Assembly (NCBI GenBank): GCA_003573635.1
Contig: QUTJ01031509.1
Span: 1-12,361 of the forward strand
Length of the DNA stretch: 12,361 nucleotides
From: Goniomonas avonlea
Taxonomy: Eukaryota; Cryptophyceae; Goniomonadida; Goniomonadaceae
Reading direction: 5' to 3'
Below, one piece after another: positions 1 through 7,598 of the stretch (its first letter is position 1; each line of letters opens with the position of its first letter). The notes under the pieces are model-generated. The model had not been told where the DNA came from. It did not search any database and saw nothing but the letters and a program-made list of their open reading frames with translations. The position numbers and the translations under genes are program-made.

Positions 1-19
1 CACGAACATGTCAGAGATC

Positions 20-90
20 ACACACACACAGACACACCATAACAGGTACACACACCACACACACACACACACAAACACAAACACACCAGA
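20..90. repeat. CA microsatellite (TG on the minus strand)
   Basis: Mostly perfect CA dinucleotides with scattered G and AA interruptions. It lies just downstream of the proposed donor site at about 112 of the minus-strand gene, so it would be a TG-rich intron start. The open frames across it encode only Cys/Val or Thr/His periodicities and are artefacts. Confidence 0.9.
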
Positions 91-111
91 ACAGACACAT
101 AACAGGCACAC

Positions 112-266
112 CCCCAAGGTCCACCTGCATTGCTGCGACCACGCTAGGCACCTCCCAGACACCGACGGCCCGCACGCCGACGAGAGCGCACCGCTCGCCG
201 CCACTTGGTCTGCCCTTGCCCTCAGACACCGCGAAGGCAGTGATGACTCCGTCCTCCTCCTGGCTG
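112..266 (-). CDS. Proposed exon 6 of the minus-strand gene
   Basis: This block reads about 51 codons without a stop, after a pyrimidine-containing CTGTCAG acceptor, and enters in the phase left by the preceding exon. It begins with an acidic EEDGVITAFAVSEGKG-type stretch. It then has hydrophobic beta-like segments (LVGVRAVGVWEVP) reminiscent of a WD40 strand ending in V-W, which is only a resemblance. The exon runs into a GGG/GTGTGC donor and then a TG microsatellite. It could alternatively be a separate gene end. Confidence 0.5.
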
Positions 267-310
267 CTGACAGGCCGAGGCCAAGGGTCAGCGCCACACC
301 CGCCAACAAC

Positions 311-492
311 ACGGCGTGAGTGTCAGACACTCGGCGTGAGTGTCAGACACCCGGACACACCAAACACACGGCGTGAGTGTCAGACACCCGGCGTGAGTGT
401 CAGACGCCCGGCATCAGTGTCAGACACATGGCGTGAATGTCAGACGCACGGCGTAAGTGTCAGACACCTGGCGTGCACATCAGACACCGGCG
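311..492. repeat. 20-bp minisatellite with a palindromic core
   Basis: About eight units follow a GGCGTGAGTGTCAGACACCC-like consensus. The perfect inverted repeat GTGTCAGACAC starts at 320, 340, 377, 417 and 457, and degenerate cores sit at 397, 437 and 477. The register is 20 bp except for one 37-bp step between 340 and 377. The array lies inside the proposed intron 557-267 of the minus-strand gene. Confidence 0.9.
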
Positions 493-557
493 AGGTCAGC
501 GCCAACTTGCGGAGTTACGTGAACATCAAGCACACGTGAGAGCATCACTGTCAACAC

Positions 558-605
558 GCCGGAATGCTGTCACAAGTGTGTGCGGCTCGGGCAATACTCT
601 GAAGA
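558..605 (-). CDS. Proposed exon 5 of the minus-strand gene (48 bp)
   Basis: This short block follows a strong acceptor (CCCTTGTCCTAG). It is entered one base into a codon, matching the two bases left by the preceding exon. It encodes a helical LQSIARAAHTCDSIPA segment that continues the amphipathic helix of exon 4. The proposed donor is GC/GTGTTG. Skipping it would break the frame into exon 6. Confidence 0.45.
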
Positions 606-737
606 CTAGGACAAGGGAGACGGTGATGGAGCCGGAGACACACAGAGAGAGACCCGCCTCTGTCTGCCCCTCCCCCCCCCCGCGCGCGCAGTACTCGTGC
701 GAGTGCCTGTGTGTGCAACGCAAGTCGTCTCAGGCAC

Positions 738-817
738 CTGGGGTCGTCGGCGTCGCGGAGGCGGTGGGACGCCGTCGCAATCTGCTCAACACTCTCAGCA
801 GTGAAGTGCAGGGTGGA
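738..817 (-). CDS. Proposed exon 4 of the minus-strand gene
   Basis: Twenty-six codons plus two bases run from a TGTGCAG acceptor to a consensus CCCCAG/GTGCCT donor. The peptide (HFTAESVEQIATASHRLRD and following) is an amphipathic helix with no low-complexity character, unlike the DNA on either side. The upstream intron is dominated by the 7-bp minisatellite. Confidence 0.5.
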
Positions 818-864
818 CTGCACAAGTGCAGTGCTGCGCTGTGCTCTGGTGTGCTGCCGTGGGC

Positions 865-1025
865 GTGCAGGGTGCAGGGTGCAGTGTGCAGTGTGCAGTG
901 TGCAGTGTGCAGTGTGCAGAGTGCAGTGTGCAGCGTGCAGTGTGCAGAGTGCAGTGTGCAGCGTGCAAGGTGCAGTGTGCAGTGTGCAGCGTGCAGTGTG
1001 CAGTGTGCAGCGTGCAGTGTGCAGT
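865..1025. repeat. 7-bp minisatellite, 23 units of GTGCAGN
   Basis: Twenty-three uninterrupted heptamers. Only the seventh base varies, apart from one GTGCAAG unit at 963-969. The order of the variable base is not random: T-A-T-C occurs twice (907-934 and 935-962), then T-T-C occurs twice followed by T-T (970-1025). On the minus strand the array contains no AG dinucleotide. Because 7 is not a multiple of 3 and no frame has a stop, it creates spurious Cys/Val/Gln or Cys/Thr/Leu/His open frames. Confidence 0.95.
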
Positions 1026-1237
1026 GCGCGGCATGAGCGAGAGCAGGTGTCGTATGCGGGAGGGCGGGAGAGGGAGACGACTGTGCCAAGTGGGGCCACG
1101 TCCTGACATTTCCTGCTCTGGCACGGTTCTGACACAGCTCTCAAGGGACAGAAGACATCGCAGAGGTGAGAGTGGCAGGACGAGAGAGAGTGCAGAAGAC
1201 AAGGCGGCCAGCAGACAGCGCACACGGCGGGGCGCAC

Positions 1238-1333
1238 CAGGGAGGTCGAGGGTCTTGAAGGAGGAGTGTGGCGCGGGTTGAGCGTTGTGAGTGCCGACCA
1301 CTGGTGGCCGTGGTCGAGCCGCATCTGCCAGAG
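1238..1333 (-). CDS. Proposed exon 3 of the minus-strand gene
   Basis: Thirty-two codons in phase 0 at both ends, from a GCGAGCAG acceptor to a CCCTG/GTGCGC donor. The peptide begins LWQMRLDHGHQWSALTTL, with a Trp-rich helix, and becomes Pro/Ser-rich near the donor. The true donor may therefore lie earlier. The donor is a weak match, so the 3' boundary is the least certain of the model. Confidence 0.4.
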
Positions 1334-1375
1334 CTGCTCGCGCAATTAGATGGCCATGTGCACACTTGCACATCG

Positions 1376-1488
1376 GCAGACACACAGACAGCCGCACAGA
1401 GAGCAAAACACAGAAACGACTGACACAGCGCAGACACGCATGCAGGCACACAGGCACACGGACACACAGGCACACAGGCACAACACAC
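1376..1488. repeat. CA/CACAGG simple-sequence tract
   Basis: CACA tracts with CAGACA, GCACACAG and related interruptions make up most of the proposed intron between exons 2 and 3 of the minus-strand gene, where the tract reads as TG-rich. I see nothing coding in it. Confidence 0.85.
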
Positions 1489-1620
1489 CTGGCGGAGTGC
1501 GCCGAGTGCTGAGAACAATCGCATCCAGCACCAGCCAGCGTCGTCCTCTGTGAGCACCACCAGCACACACTGCAGTCGCCGAGTGAGCTCGTGTGTCAGG
1601 ACGCCGTCCGCTCCCGCGTT
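1489..1620 (-). CDS. Proposed exon 2 of the minus-strand gene
   Basis: Forty-four codons, phase 0 at both ends. The donor CGCCAG/GTGTGT is a good consensus match. The acceptor is either the GTGAG ending at 1621 (phase 0, used here) or the stronger pyrimidine-TTAG ending at 1632. The peptide contains GVLTHELTRRLQCVLVVLTE and then a DDAGWCWMRLF helix, clearly non-repetitive protein sequence. This is one of the two best coding blocks in the first 2.4 kb. Confidence 0.55.
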
Positions 1621-1681
1621 CTCACGGCAGGCTAATGAGGAAGCGGAAGGACAAGGCACGGCAGGGGAGAGCATATCTCCG

Positions 1682-1727
1682 ACCCCCCCCACCCCCGCCG
1701 CCGCTTCCCCTCCCCTCCCCCATCTCT
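1682..1727 (-). repeat. G-rich tract with G-quadruplex potential inside an intron
   Basis: On the minus strand this tract has runs of 5, 4, 4, 5 and 8 G separated by short loops. It lies inside the proposed 113-bp intron between exons 1 and 2, so the transcript would carry the G-rich strand. Folding is predicted from the run pattern only. Confidence 0.6.
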
Positions 1728-1733
1728 CATAAC

Positions 1734-1888
1734 CTTGGTAAAAGTCCAAAAAGGGCGCACGTGCTGCTGCAGGTAGGTCATGTAGTGCACGGTCTGCGAA
1801 AGAGCGACCTCTCGCGACCGCAGTTGCTCCTCCCCGTCAATCGCGCCAAAGTGTAGCCTGTCTGCCTCGTCCAACCAAGCGGCGGCGC
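1734..1888 (-). CDS. Proposed exon 1 (first recognised) of the minus-strand gene
   Basis: Fifty-one codons end at ACCAAG/GTTATG. The peptide (WLDEADRLHFGAIDGEE, then LSQTVHYMTYLQQHVRPFW) is rich in charged and aromatic residues and looks like an alpha-helical domain. The acceptor chosen is CTGCACCAG at 1891-1889, but the frame stays open to about 1937 with alternative AGs in the same phase, so the exon may start further upstream. The preceding exon was not found with confidence. Confidence 0.55.
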
Positions 1889-1975
1889 CTGGTGCAGCAG
1901 TGTGACAACACAGGCTTGCACCACTCGCGGCTGCTGAGACCCGACTCCCCCCCCCCGCACACGCGCGCTCCCCGT

Positions 1976-2135
1976 CTCGTCTCTCTCTCTCTCTGACTCT
2001 CTGACTCTCTCTCTCTCTCTCTCACGGCTTGAACCCGCCCCCCCGCCCTCTCTCTCCCTCTCTCCCTCTTTCTCTCCGTCCTTCTCTCTCTTTTTCCCAT
2101 TCTGCCTCCCTCCCTCCGTCCCTACCCTCCTCCCT
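1976..2135. repeat. Polypyrimidine/polypurine tract
   Basis: CT dinucleotide runs with CCCT, CCGT and TTTTT interruptions make an almost pure pyrimidine plus strand, broken mainly by a short mixed segment at 2022-2034. Such tracts can adopt triplex (H-DNA) conformations. The open frames here (RERERE, PPSLPS) are compositional. Confidence 0.85.
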
Positions 2136-2306
2136 GTCACCCCCATGCAATGCAATCTCCGGAAGAAACGTGCAAAGTGACCAAGGTGCAAGGTGCAACC
2201 TGTGCAAGGTGTCAATCTAACCCCAGCAAGACACCATGCAGGGAAACCAGGTCCTGCGCAGCCAAGGAGTAAGCTCAGTGCTGCCGCACCTGGCAGTGAG
2301 GGCGAC

Positions 2307-2374
2307 CTGACGTGGCACACCACCTTCAACCCTCGCCCGCCGTGCACGCGCAGGCACCGCAGCACCCCTCCTGC
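2307..2374 (-). CDS. Possible further upstream exon of the minus-strand gene
   Basis: Between a GTGTGCAG acceptor and a CACGTCAG/GTCGCC donor lies a 68-bp block encoding GGVLRCLRVHGGRGLKVVCHV, which looks like paired beta strands. It leaves two bases, while the block at 1888 expects one, so at least one exon would be missing between them. It may be unrelated coding sequence or chance. Confidence 0.25.
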
Positions 2375-2464
2375 CTGCACACCGCCGACTTAGTCTGAGG
2401 GCCCCAACTCTCCCACAGCTTCTTCACCCCCAGGGTGTGTGCTTGGTCTGGTCCCTTGACTTCA

Positions 2465-2545
2465 CACGAAACACACACGTCCACACACACAGAGAGAGAG
2501 AAACACACACACACACAGACACACTCACATGCACGCACAAACACA
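2465..2545. repeat. CA/GA microsatellite
   Basis: ACACACAC and AGAGAGAG tracts. A similar CA/GA tract occurs at 8342-8411 inside a long direct repeat, and both are followed by lower-GC sequence with CACGTG- or ACGTGA-like motifs. Confidence 0.85.
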
Positions 2546-2960
2546 CAGAGTCGCACCGCTGCATTTGTTTTGAATTTGGGTAGGGGGAAATATGCCACGT
2601 GCCCTGCGTGACGTTCGACTAACGAAACGACTAGCAGGATAGAAACCCGCGATAGCCTTACTTCGATAGTCTAACGTTAGGAGGAACGACCCCCCCTCAC
2701 TGACCCTTGTCTGCAAACAATGGTCTCCAATTGTGTGGAGTGGTGGGTTTAGGAACCATTCGAAGGCAGCATGCTTTGAAGAAACGGCAAACGGCTGTTC
2801 ACTGCTTCGATAGAAACATCAGATAGCAGATCAGATAATCTCATACCGCGGCTCATACCGAAGCCCACGCTCCCACGCAAAAATGCTCACGGCCCCACTT
2901 GGGGGGCCCGATTACCCTCTGTGATCCGCCTCCTGGCCGCCTACTCACACACTCACACAC
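2546..2960. other. Non-coding stretch, possibly a decayed element terminus
   Basis: I see no convincing gene here. Composition is more balanced than the flanks. It shares short motifs in the same order with the repeats at 8223-9001 (TAACGAA, ACTTCG-ATA, a GAC plus C-run plus T, then ACAATGG), though not at a level I can align reliably. It sits downstream of the first recombinase copy, as the repeats sit downstream of the second. Confidence 0.3.
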
Positions 2961-3037
2961 TCAGACAGGGTCTTTTGAAGGCCAGCAACCTCACATACAA
3001 GAACAACACCGTGGCTCGAGCAGGCGGGCTGCATGTA

Positions 3038-3103
3038 GACACAGACACAGACACAGACACAGACACAGACACGGGACAGGGACAGGGACAGAGACAGAGA
3101 CAT
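3038..3103. repeat. GACACA hexamer array grading into GGGACA/GAGACA
   Basis: Six perfect GACACA units are followed by GGGACAGGGACAGAGACA-like variants. The array abuts the 3' end of the decayed recombinase and has been read into by its last open frame, giving a spurious Val/Ser or Cys/Pro tail. Confidence 0.9.
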
Positions 3104-5220
3104 GATAGATTCAGAGACAGGGGGACAGAGGCAGAGGCAGGGACACTCTCGATCTCGTCGCGCTCAACCTCGTCTGCGTCAATCTCCGCGTCGACTGTCT
3201 TGGAGCACACCACGGCGGTCTCAGGCGGCGGTGGGCTGTCCCTCGCGGCCACCTGCAAGCGCGCCAGTAGGGCCTCGACCTCGTCAAGCGAAGTCCTCTC
3301 AGCCACTCCGACTGTGCGCCCAGTGAGAAGATCAAGCCTGGCCATGACTTCCTCTACTGCATGCGTCGGACACCCAATACCCCAGAACCTTGATCTGCTC
3401 GAAGTTGACCTGCCCGGTCTGCAAGAGATCTGCCGCAAACCATTTGCGGAAAGACTGGACCCTGATGTCCTCTCAGTTCACTCTGATACCGAGGCTCAGG
3501 AGAAAGTTGAAGAAGTGGTTGACTGCTTCCGTCTAGTCCCTGGAGTTGAAGGGCGTCCCGCGGACCGTCTGGATCAACGGCCCCTCGTTGGGCCTGTCTC
3601 GAAGAAAGCACAGGATCCACAAGAGGAAGTATGCCAGTCGCGTTGCGGTCGCAGACGTAGCGGTATGTCTTGATGATGGCCCGTTGGTTCTTCTCATGCA
3701 ATCCAATTACCCGCATGAAAGGAATACCCCTGGCATCAGTGTCGATCAACACAGCCAGCCCCTCCTCCTGGAGTGGGCCCTCGCCCAACCTGGCCACATA
3801 ACCAGCACAGCTGCCCCTCGGCACAGCACCGTGCAAGCGGCAATCATGAGTGTGAAAAGGTAGGACCTGCTCAGCGTGTCGGCATGCCGATAGCAACAGA
3901 CATACAGCAAGATCCAGGCGCGGGCGATGGCACTCTTCGACTTGTCCTGGGTGATCATGTACTCCTGCCACGTGGGCCAACGTGCCCCTGACCTCCTCTG
4001 AGGCCGTCGGGTCGCCGTGCGGCGTGGTCATGAGCTCCAGCCAGCTCTTGCACCAGAACACAATCGCGAAGATCTCATTGGTGATTGTCTCATAGGTGAC
4101 AAAGTCCAGTCAGACGTAGATGTAGAAAGCGATGATGGATGCCGGGAGTATCGGGCAACAGCCACTCCCCAAGACGCGGCCCATGCCTGGAACTGCCTGC
4201 ACGTGCGCCAGATCGTATCTGGCAAGTGGATAGCCCTCTCTGAACGAAGTCTCATCCCGGTGGCCAGCGCAGTGACAAACTCGAGGAAGCGGTCCTCGGC
4301 CGTCTCAACAGTCGCCAGACCCTTGGCGGCCGTACCAGACCTGCACACCAAGCAGACTCTCGCCGGCGACACCGCCACTCGCTCCAGGCCACAGCACTGC
4401 CAGCAGAGGGTCTCACCACACCTGATGCACGTCAGCCCCTGCTCATGCAGGTATGGGCAGTTGGGGTTGGTGCACCGACCAATGACCCCTGCCTCGATGT
4501 CCATGACCTACGTGTACGGTGTGACCGCGAAGGTGCTCTGGACTGTCTTAACCATCTGCCACTGTGTACGTGGCGGCACCACTCGCAATGGCAGCAGGTC
4601 CTGGCGAGCGGCACACCCTCGAAGACCGGAATGGTCCTCTTGGCCTTCGCAAACTCGGCGACGATCGGACTCGGAGAGAGAGCCTCCACCGCCAAGTCTG
4701 CGAAGGTGTGTCTCAGTGTCGCGGCGGGCTGCGGGGGGGCTCTGCAGGTGCCCAATGCGCTCCAGGCCTCCACGTCGGACCCCAGACTCGTCTGGGTCTC
4801 TGTGTCCCGGAGGCGCCCTGCCAAAAGCCACGGTGTCACGAAGTCGAAACGAGGGGACAAGTCAGCCTCCAACTTGTCGGAGGGAGACAAGAGGGGAGAG
4901 GGAGGATCACCGTGTGTGGACTTGAGTAGCCCCTTTCTGCGCTGGAGCTGCTCGCACTCGAGGCGCCTCTCCGAGTCCCTGATCCTCGCCATCTCCTTCG
5001 GCACACACTTGCTTGTGGACTCGACCGTGATGTACGACGACCTTGTGTAGCTCACCGCTTGACGGCCCCAACGGTCGAGAACCTTCTTGATCCGAGCCTC
5101 CCACTCGGCAAAATCGATGGACCGCTGCTGCATCTCCTCGACGTCCGGGTCAAGGCGCATCGCCGGCCACGGGTGGCGCTGCTCGCTTGTCAGCTGCCAC
5201 GGTGGGATCCGTAACAGCAG
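3100..5220 (-). pseudogene. Decayed DIRS/Ngaro-type tyrosine recombinase with N-terminal zinc finger
   Basis: This is homologous along its length to the gene at 9209-10800. From N- to C-terminus it shows: an open N-terminal stretch from an ATG at 5160, with a charged helical segment; a linker (DLAVEALSPSP) matching the other copy; a cysteine-rich finger at 4474-4343 with C-x4-C-x9-C-x2-C-x4-C-x2-C-x13-C-x2-C; a central domain; and the YR core with QSFRKW (Arg codon 3448-3446) and GYW (3382-3374). In the core frame, TAG at 3535-3533 and TGA at 3475-3473 interrupt it, and a further TGA and several frame changes lie upstream. Where the nucleophilic Tyr should follow GYW, no Tyr is visible in any nearby frame. 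It is therefore a dead copy. The N-terminal segment does not match the RING region of the second copy. No reverse transcriptase remains upstream, because the sequence changes to the polymerase island at about 5300. Confidence 0.8.
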
Positions 5221-5304
5221 GCATCCCTGAGTGCCAGCGGAGGGTTCGCCGCCCAGTCATTGCTCCCGCTCCCCGCCGATGCGGCACCGCCCCCTGTGTG
5301 TGTG

Positions 5305-5724
5305 GATATCAACCCTAACTCTATCAAATTTAACCCCCATTTGCGAGCTATGGCTAAACTATGTCTCAATGGTTTGTGGGGGAAATTCGGCGAGAACCCT
5401 GATAAAGTAATCCACAAGTATATCACACCTAAAGAGGGATTTGACAACCTTCTTCTAGATCCGAGAATCAATGACAACTCTATTGACAGCAGTTTGAACA
5501 ACAACCTTGATTTCTACCTTTATACTGACAACATGATTAGTGTCTCTTTCAGACCGAAAACCGAGTCCATCTCTAACAATTTCAAAACTAATATCTTTAT
5601 TGCTTGTTTCACAACATCAAATGCTAGGTTGAGACTGTATAAAGAGTTTGATAAGTTGGTAGATAAAGGATTAAATTGTGACACTGATAGTATTATCTAT
5701 GAGGAGGGTGCTGACACTCTGTGA
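5305..5724 (+). pseudogene. Protein-primed family B DNA polymerase fragment (Polinton/Maverick-like)
   Basis: The frame is open to a TGA at 5722-5724. It carries the polymerase B motif as K-L-C-L-N-G-L-W-G-K-F-G (Lys codon 5356) and the C motif D-T-D-S (5680-5691) preceded by a basic helix with ARLRLYKEF. In families with protein-primed PolB, motif B is K-x3-N-S-x-Y/W-G; here Ser is Gly. The W-G-K-F-G form is typical of Polinton/Maverick polymerases, but virophage-like elements or linear plasmids are possible. The exonuclease domain, motif A and the thumb are absent, so only about 137 residues of palm remain. Composition is striking: 21 of 60 bases are G or C in 5401-5460, far below both flanks, and both borders are abrupt. 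It lies on the strand opposite the neighbouring recombinase remnant. It is a fragment, although no stop interrupts it internally. Confidence 0.8.
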
Positions 5725-5938
5725 ACCTTGCAGGGCCAGACGAGGAGACGTCCCTCAGCTCCTCGGGAACATTGTGTACAAGTACGAGGAGGTGGTCCAC
5801 GAGGCCACAGGGCAGCGAGTCATCAGTGACAGGCACACAGTCGATCACTGGAAGCGGTCTCAGCTGCCGCCGGGTGGGGAGCTCATGCCGATTATATTGG
5901 CATCTGACATCCTTGAGCGAGGGGGGAAGAAGTTCTGA
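5725..5938 (+). pseudogene. Possible Plavaka/KDZ-type transposase fragment
   Basis: A GC-rich frame starting right after the polymerase island encodes a charged stretch and then HWKRSQLPPGGELMPIILASD, before a stop at 5936-5938. Plavaka-clade KDZ transposases carry a W-x-x-x-Q-x2-LP-x-G-x4-P-I-I-L-x-S-D-K-T block around their first catalytic Asp. The match covers roughly twenty residues; the expected K-T and the following P-V-Y-L-T-I-G-N block are not seen. It may instead be unrelated coding sequence or the last exon of something else. Confidence 0.35.
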
Positions 5939-6337
5939 CCATGTGTTCCGACCATGTTTCCGTGGACGCAGGTGACCGATGGCGCTTCGCACACTCCCAG
6001 TACTCGCTGGGGCTTCACCAAGGCTGTGCGTTCGGTGGTACCAGCAGGAGGGGTGTGTGATCCTGCTCTGGGTCTCCCCATTCTGCTGTATGTCCCCTGT
6101 ATGTCCCCTGTATGTCCCCTGTATGTCCCCTGTATACTACGACTTCATCGATGTCTTGTCCATCATTCATCGCGAGCACTTTTGCCGCACCCCAGTTCCA
6201 CAACCGCTTCATTGAACCACTCCTGTCCCATGTACACTGCCATTGTAACTTGATATATAAACTGGTATATTTCGATTCAGTGATGCCTCATGATCACGGC
6301 GTCTCCACGACAACAGAGTCGTGGCCGACTACCAAGA
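5939..6337. other. No gene recognised
   Basis: Short open frames here show no recognisable motif. The stretch contains the 11-bp minisatellite at 6086-6136 and an AT-rich patch with TATATAA at about 6254. I do not call a promoter, because no convincing gene start follows. Confidence 0.5.
6086..6136. repeat. 11-bp minisatellite, CTGTATGTCCC
   Basis: Four perfect 11-bp units (6086-6129) and a partial fifth. It accounts for the repeated Met-Ser-Pro-Val-Cys-Pro-Leu-Tyr-type peptides in the plus frames. Confidence 0.95.
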
Positions 6338-7549
6338 CTACCAGCGGGAGTAGCGTATGCGCAGTAGGTTGGCGAGACAGGTGTCAGCGAACCACCACCA
6401 CGAGAAGCTGGCGCGACAAGAGGCTGCTAAGAGAGAGCTAGACGAGGAGCGGGAGCAGGACTGGATTGGCTGAGGAGGCCTCCCCCCCAGTCTATTCTCC
6501 CACCAGATCGTCGACCAGATCTCTGCCCCGTTCGTGACAAGGTGGAGCTCCCGCCTTCCTTCCGGGTGCCTATTAGTAGGGGAAGGGTTCTCAGCGGATT
6601 CCTCTGTGTTAGGGCACGCCACCGTGACCAGCTGGAAGTCTGTAGTGCCTGAGTCCCCATTCCGTGTCCTCTGTCACTCATACTCCGGGGCTGCGCCTCC
6701 TTCCCTGCCCATTACTCTGGGGGCCACCTCATGGGTGACGTAGTAATCCAACCTCACCCTTCCTGGCAGCGGGACAACCGGTAGTACGCGTCCTGGACCA
6801 AGGTACACTCACTCAAGTCTTCACACCGCTCGTGGGGGCGGTGTTCCTGGGTGCCTTCGCCAGGTGCGCAGCGGTCGTAGATCCATCGCGCCCGCTCTCT
6901 GGCCTCCGCCCCGGTGGGGACCGCCAGCGGGTTCTGTCTGTCCCACAGCTCCTTCTGCTGTCCCTTGTCCTCCACCAGGGTCAAGTGTATTCCATAGGTA
7001 GTGAGAGTAGTACTCCCTGTCTTGTTCATATACCCCCGCGTGCGGCTCCTCCTCCTCTGCGCTCGCCAAGTTCCCGGCCTCGAATTCCGCTCGCTGGGAA
7101 ATCAGCAAGTGCATGTTCCTCAGGGCTCTCCATACTGAGTCAGGTCCGCCCACAGGGTTTCCTGGTGGGAATCGGGCAGTAGGTGTCTGGGGCGGGGCCC
7201 CCGCCAGCTGCTTGCCTATGGCTTCCCATATCTCCATGTCGTTCTGCGGGACCGGGTTGGAGGGGACATTGATCAGGAGGAAACCCCCTTGTCCTGCGCT
7301 CTGGGGGAACACCCCTAGTACATGCCAGTTAGAGCCAGATCGGTACACCATGACCATGGGGCATCCTTTGTCCGTTCGTGGGCTCCTTGTGAAAAGTTGC
7401 CAGCGCTCGTACTCCAGTGCCTTGTGCCAGTCCCCCCCGTGTTGGGTCCAGGGTTGCAACGGGGCACACCACCTCGACCCGGGAGCAAGGCGGGTCCCCC
7501 ACCAGCAGAACCTGTATGACTGCGGCCCGACCTGGTATACAATGCCCTG
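6338..7549 (-). pseudogene. Unrecognised gene, broken by frame changes
   Basis: Protein-like sequence runs on the minus strand from a stop-bounded frame at 7549 (just after a pyrimidine-rich TTGTTCATGTAG that could be a splice acceptor). It passes through Trp- and Tyr-rich blocks (YRFCWWGTRLAPG, then WHVLGVFPQSAGQGGFLLI) to an acidic stretch near 7040. It then continues one frame over (LTLVEDKGQQKELWDRQNP) to 6754, and in a third frame (LDYYVTHEVAPRVMGREGG, then VTNGAEIWSTIWWENRLGG) past a TGA near 6680. The C-terminal part becomes Ser/Arg-rich. The first frame alone has about 240 codons with no ATG near its start, so the 5' exon may lie elsewhere. I recognise no domain. Splicing could explain some frame changes, but the adjacent single-base shifts look more like decay or sequence errors. 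Confidence 0.5.
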
Positions 7550-7598
7550 CTACATGAACAAGGGGCACCGCCGGAACACGACATAGGAAATATGGACA

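Larger units (their letters stand above)
112..1888 (-). other. Spliced minus-strand gene model, at least six exons, protein unrecognised
   Basis: Six stop-free blocks of ordinary-looking protein alternate with low-complexity DNA on the minus strand: 1888-1734, 1620-1489, 1333-1238, 817-738, 605-558 and 266-112. Each is bounded by AG upstream and GT downstream, and the phases agree from block to block (0, 0, 0, 2, 2). The blocks encode mainly amphipathic helices, and the last has a beta-propeller-like strand. I do not recognise the family. Every intron is simple sequence: a G-rich tract, a TG array, a 7-bp minisatellite, a G-run, and a 20-bp palindromic minisatellite. Both ends of the gene are unresolved. 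Phase agreement was partly obtained by choosing among candidate AG/GT sites, so exact junctions are less certain than the presence of coding blocks. No start codon, terminator or promoter could be placed. Confidence 0.55.

Noticed and set aside
311-492. CRISPR-like array because of regular short palindromic repeats
   Set aside because: The units abut with no unique spacers, and the setting is eukaryotic. It is a minisatellite.
437-1568. Long open frames on both strands over the tandem repeats (Cys/Val/Gln or His/Cys/Thr/Leu periodicities)
   Set aside because: The 7-bp unit has no stop in any frame and yields the same peptide period in all of them. The frames come from composition, not selection.
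4017-4925. Plus-strand open frame of 302 codons
   Set aside because: It lies antisense to the finger-bearing recombinase remnant, whose minus-strand peptides align with the second copy. The plus frame has no recognisable motif.
6241-6285. TATA-box promoter at TATATAA near 6254
   Set aside because: No convincing coding start follows on either strand, and a single AT-rich patch is not evidence for a promoter.
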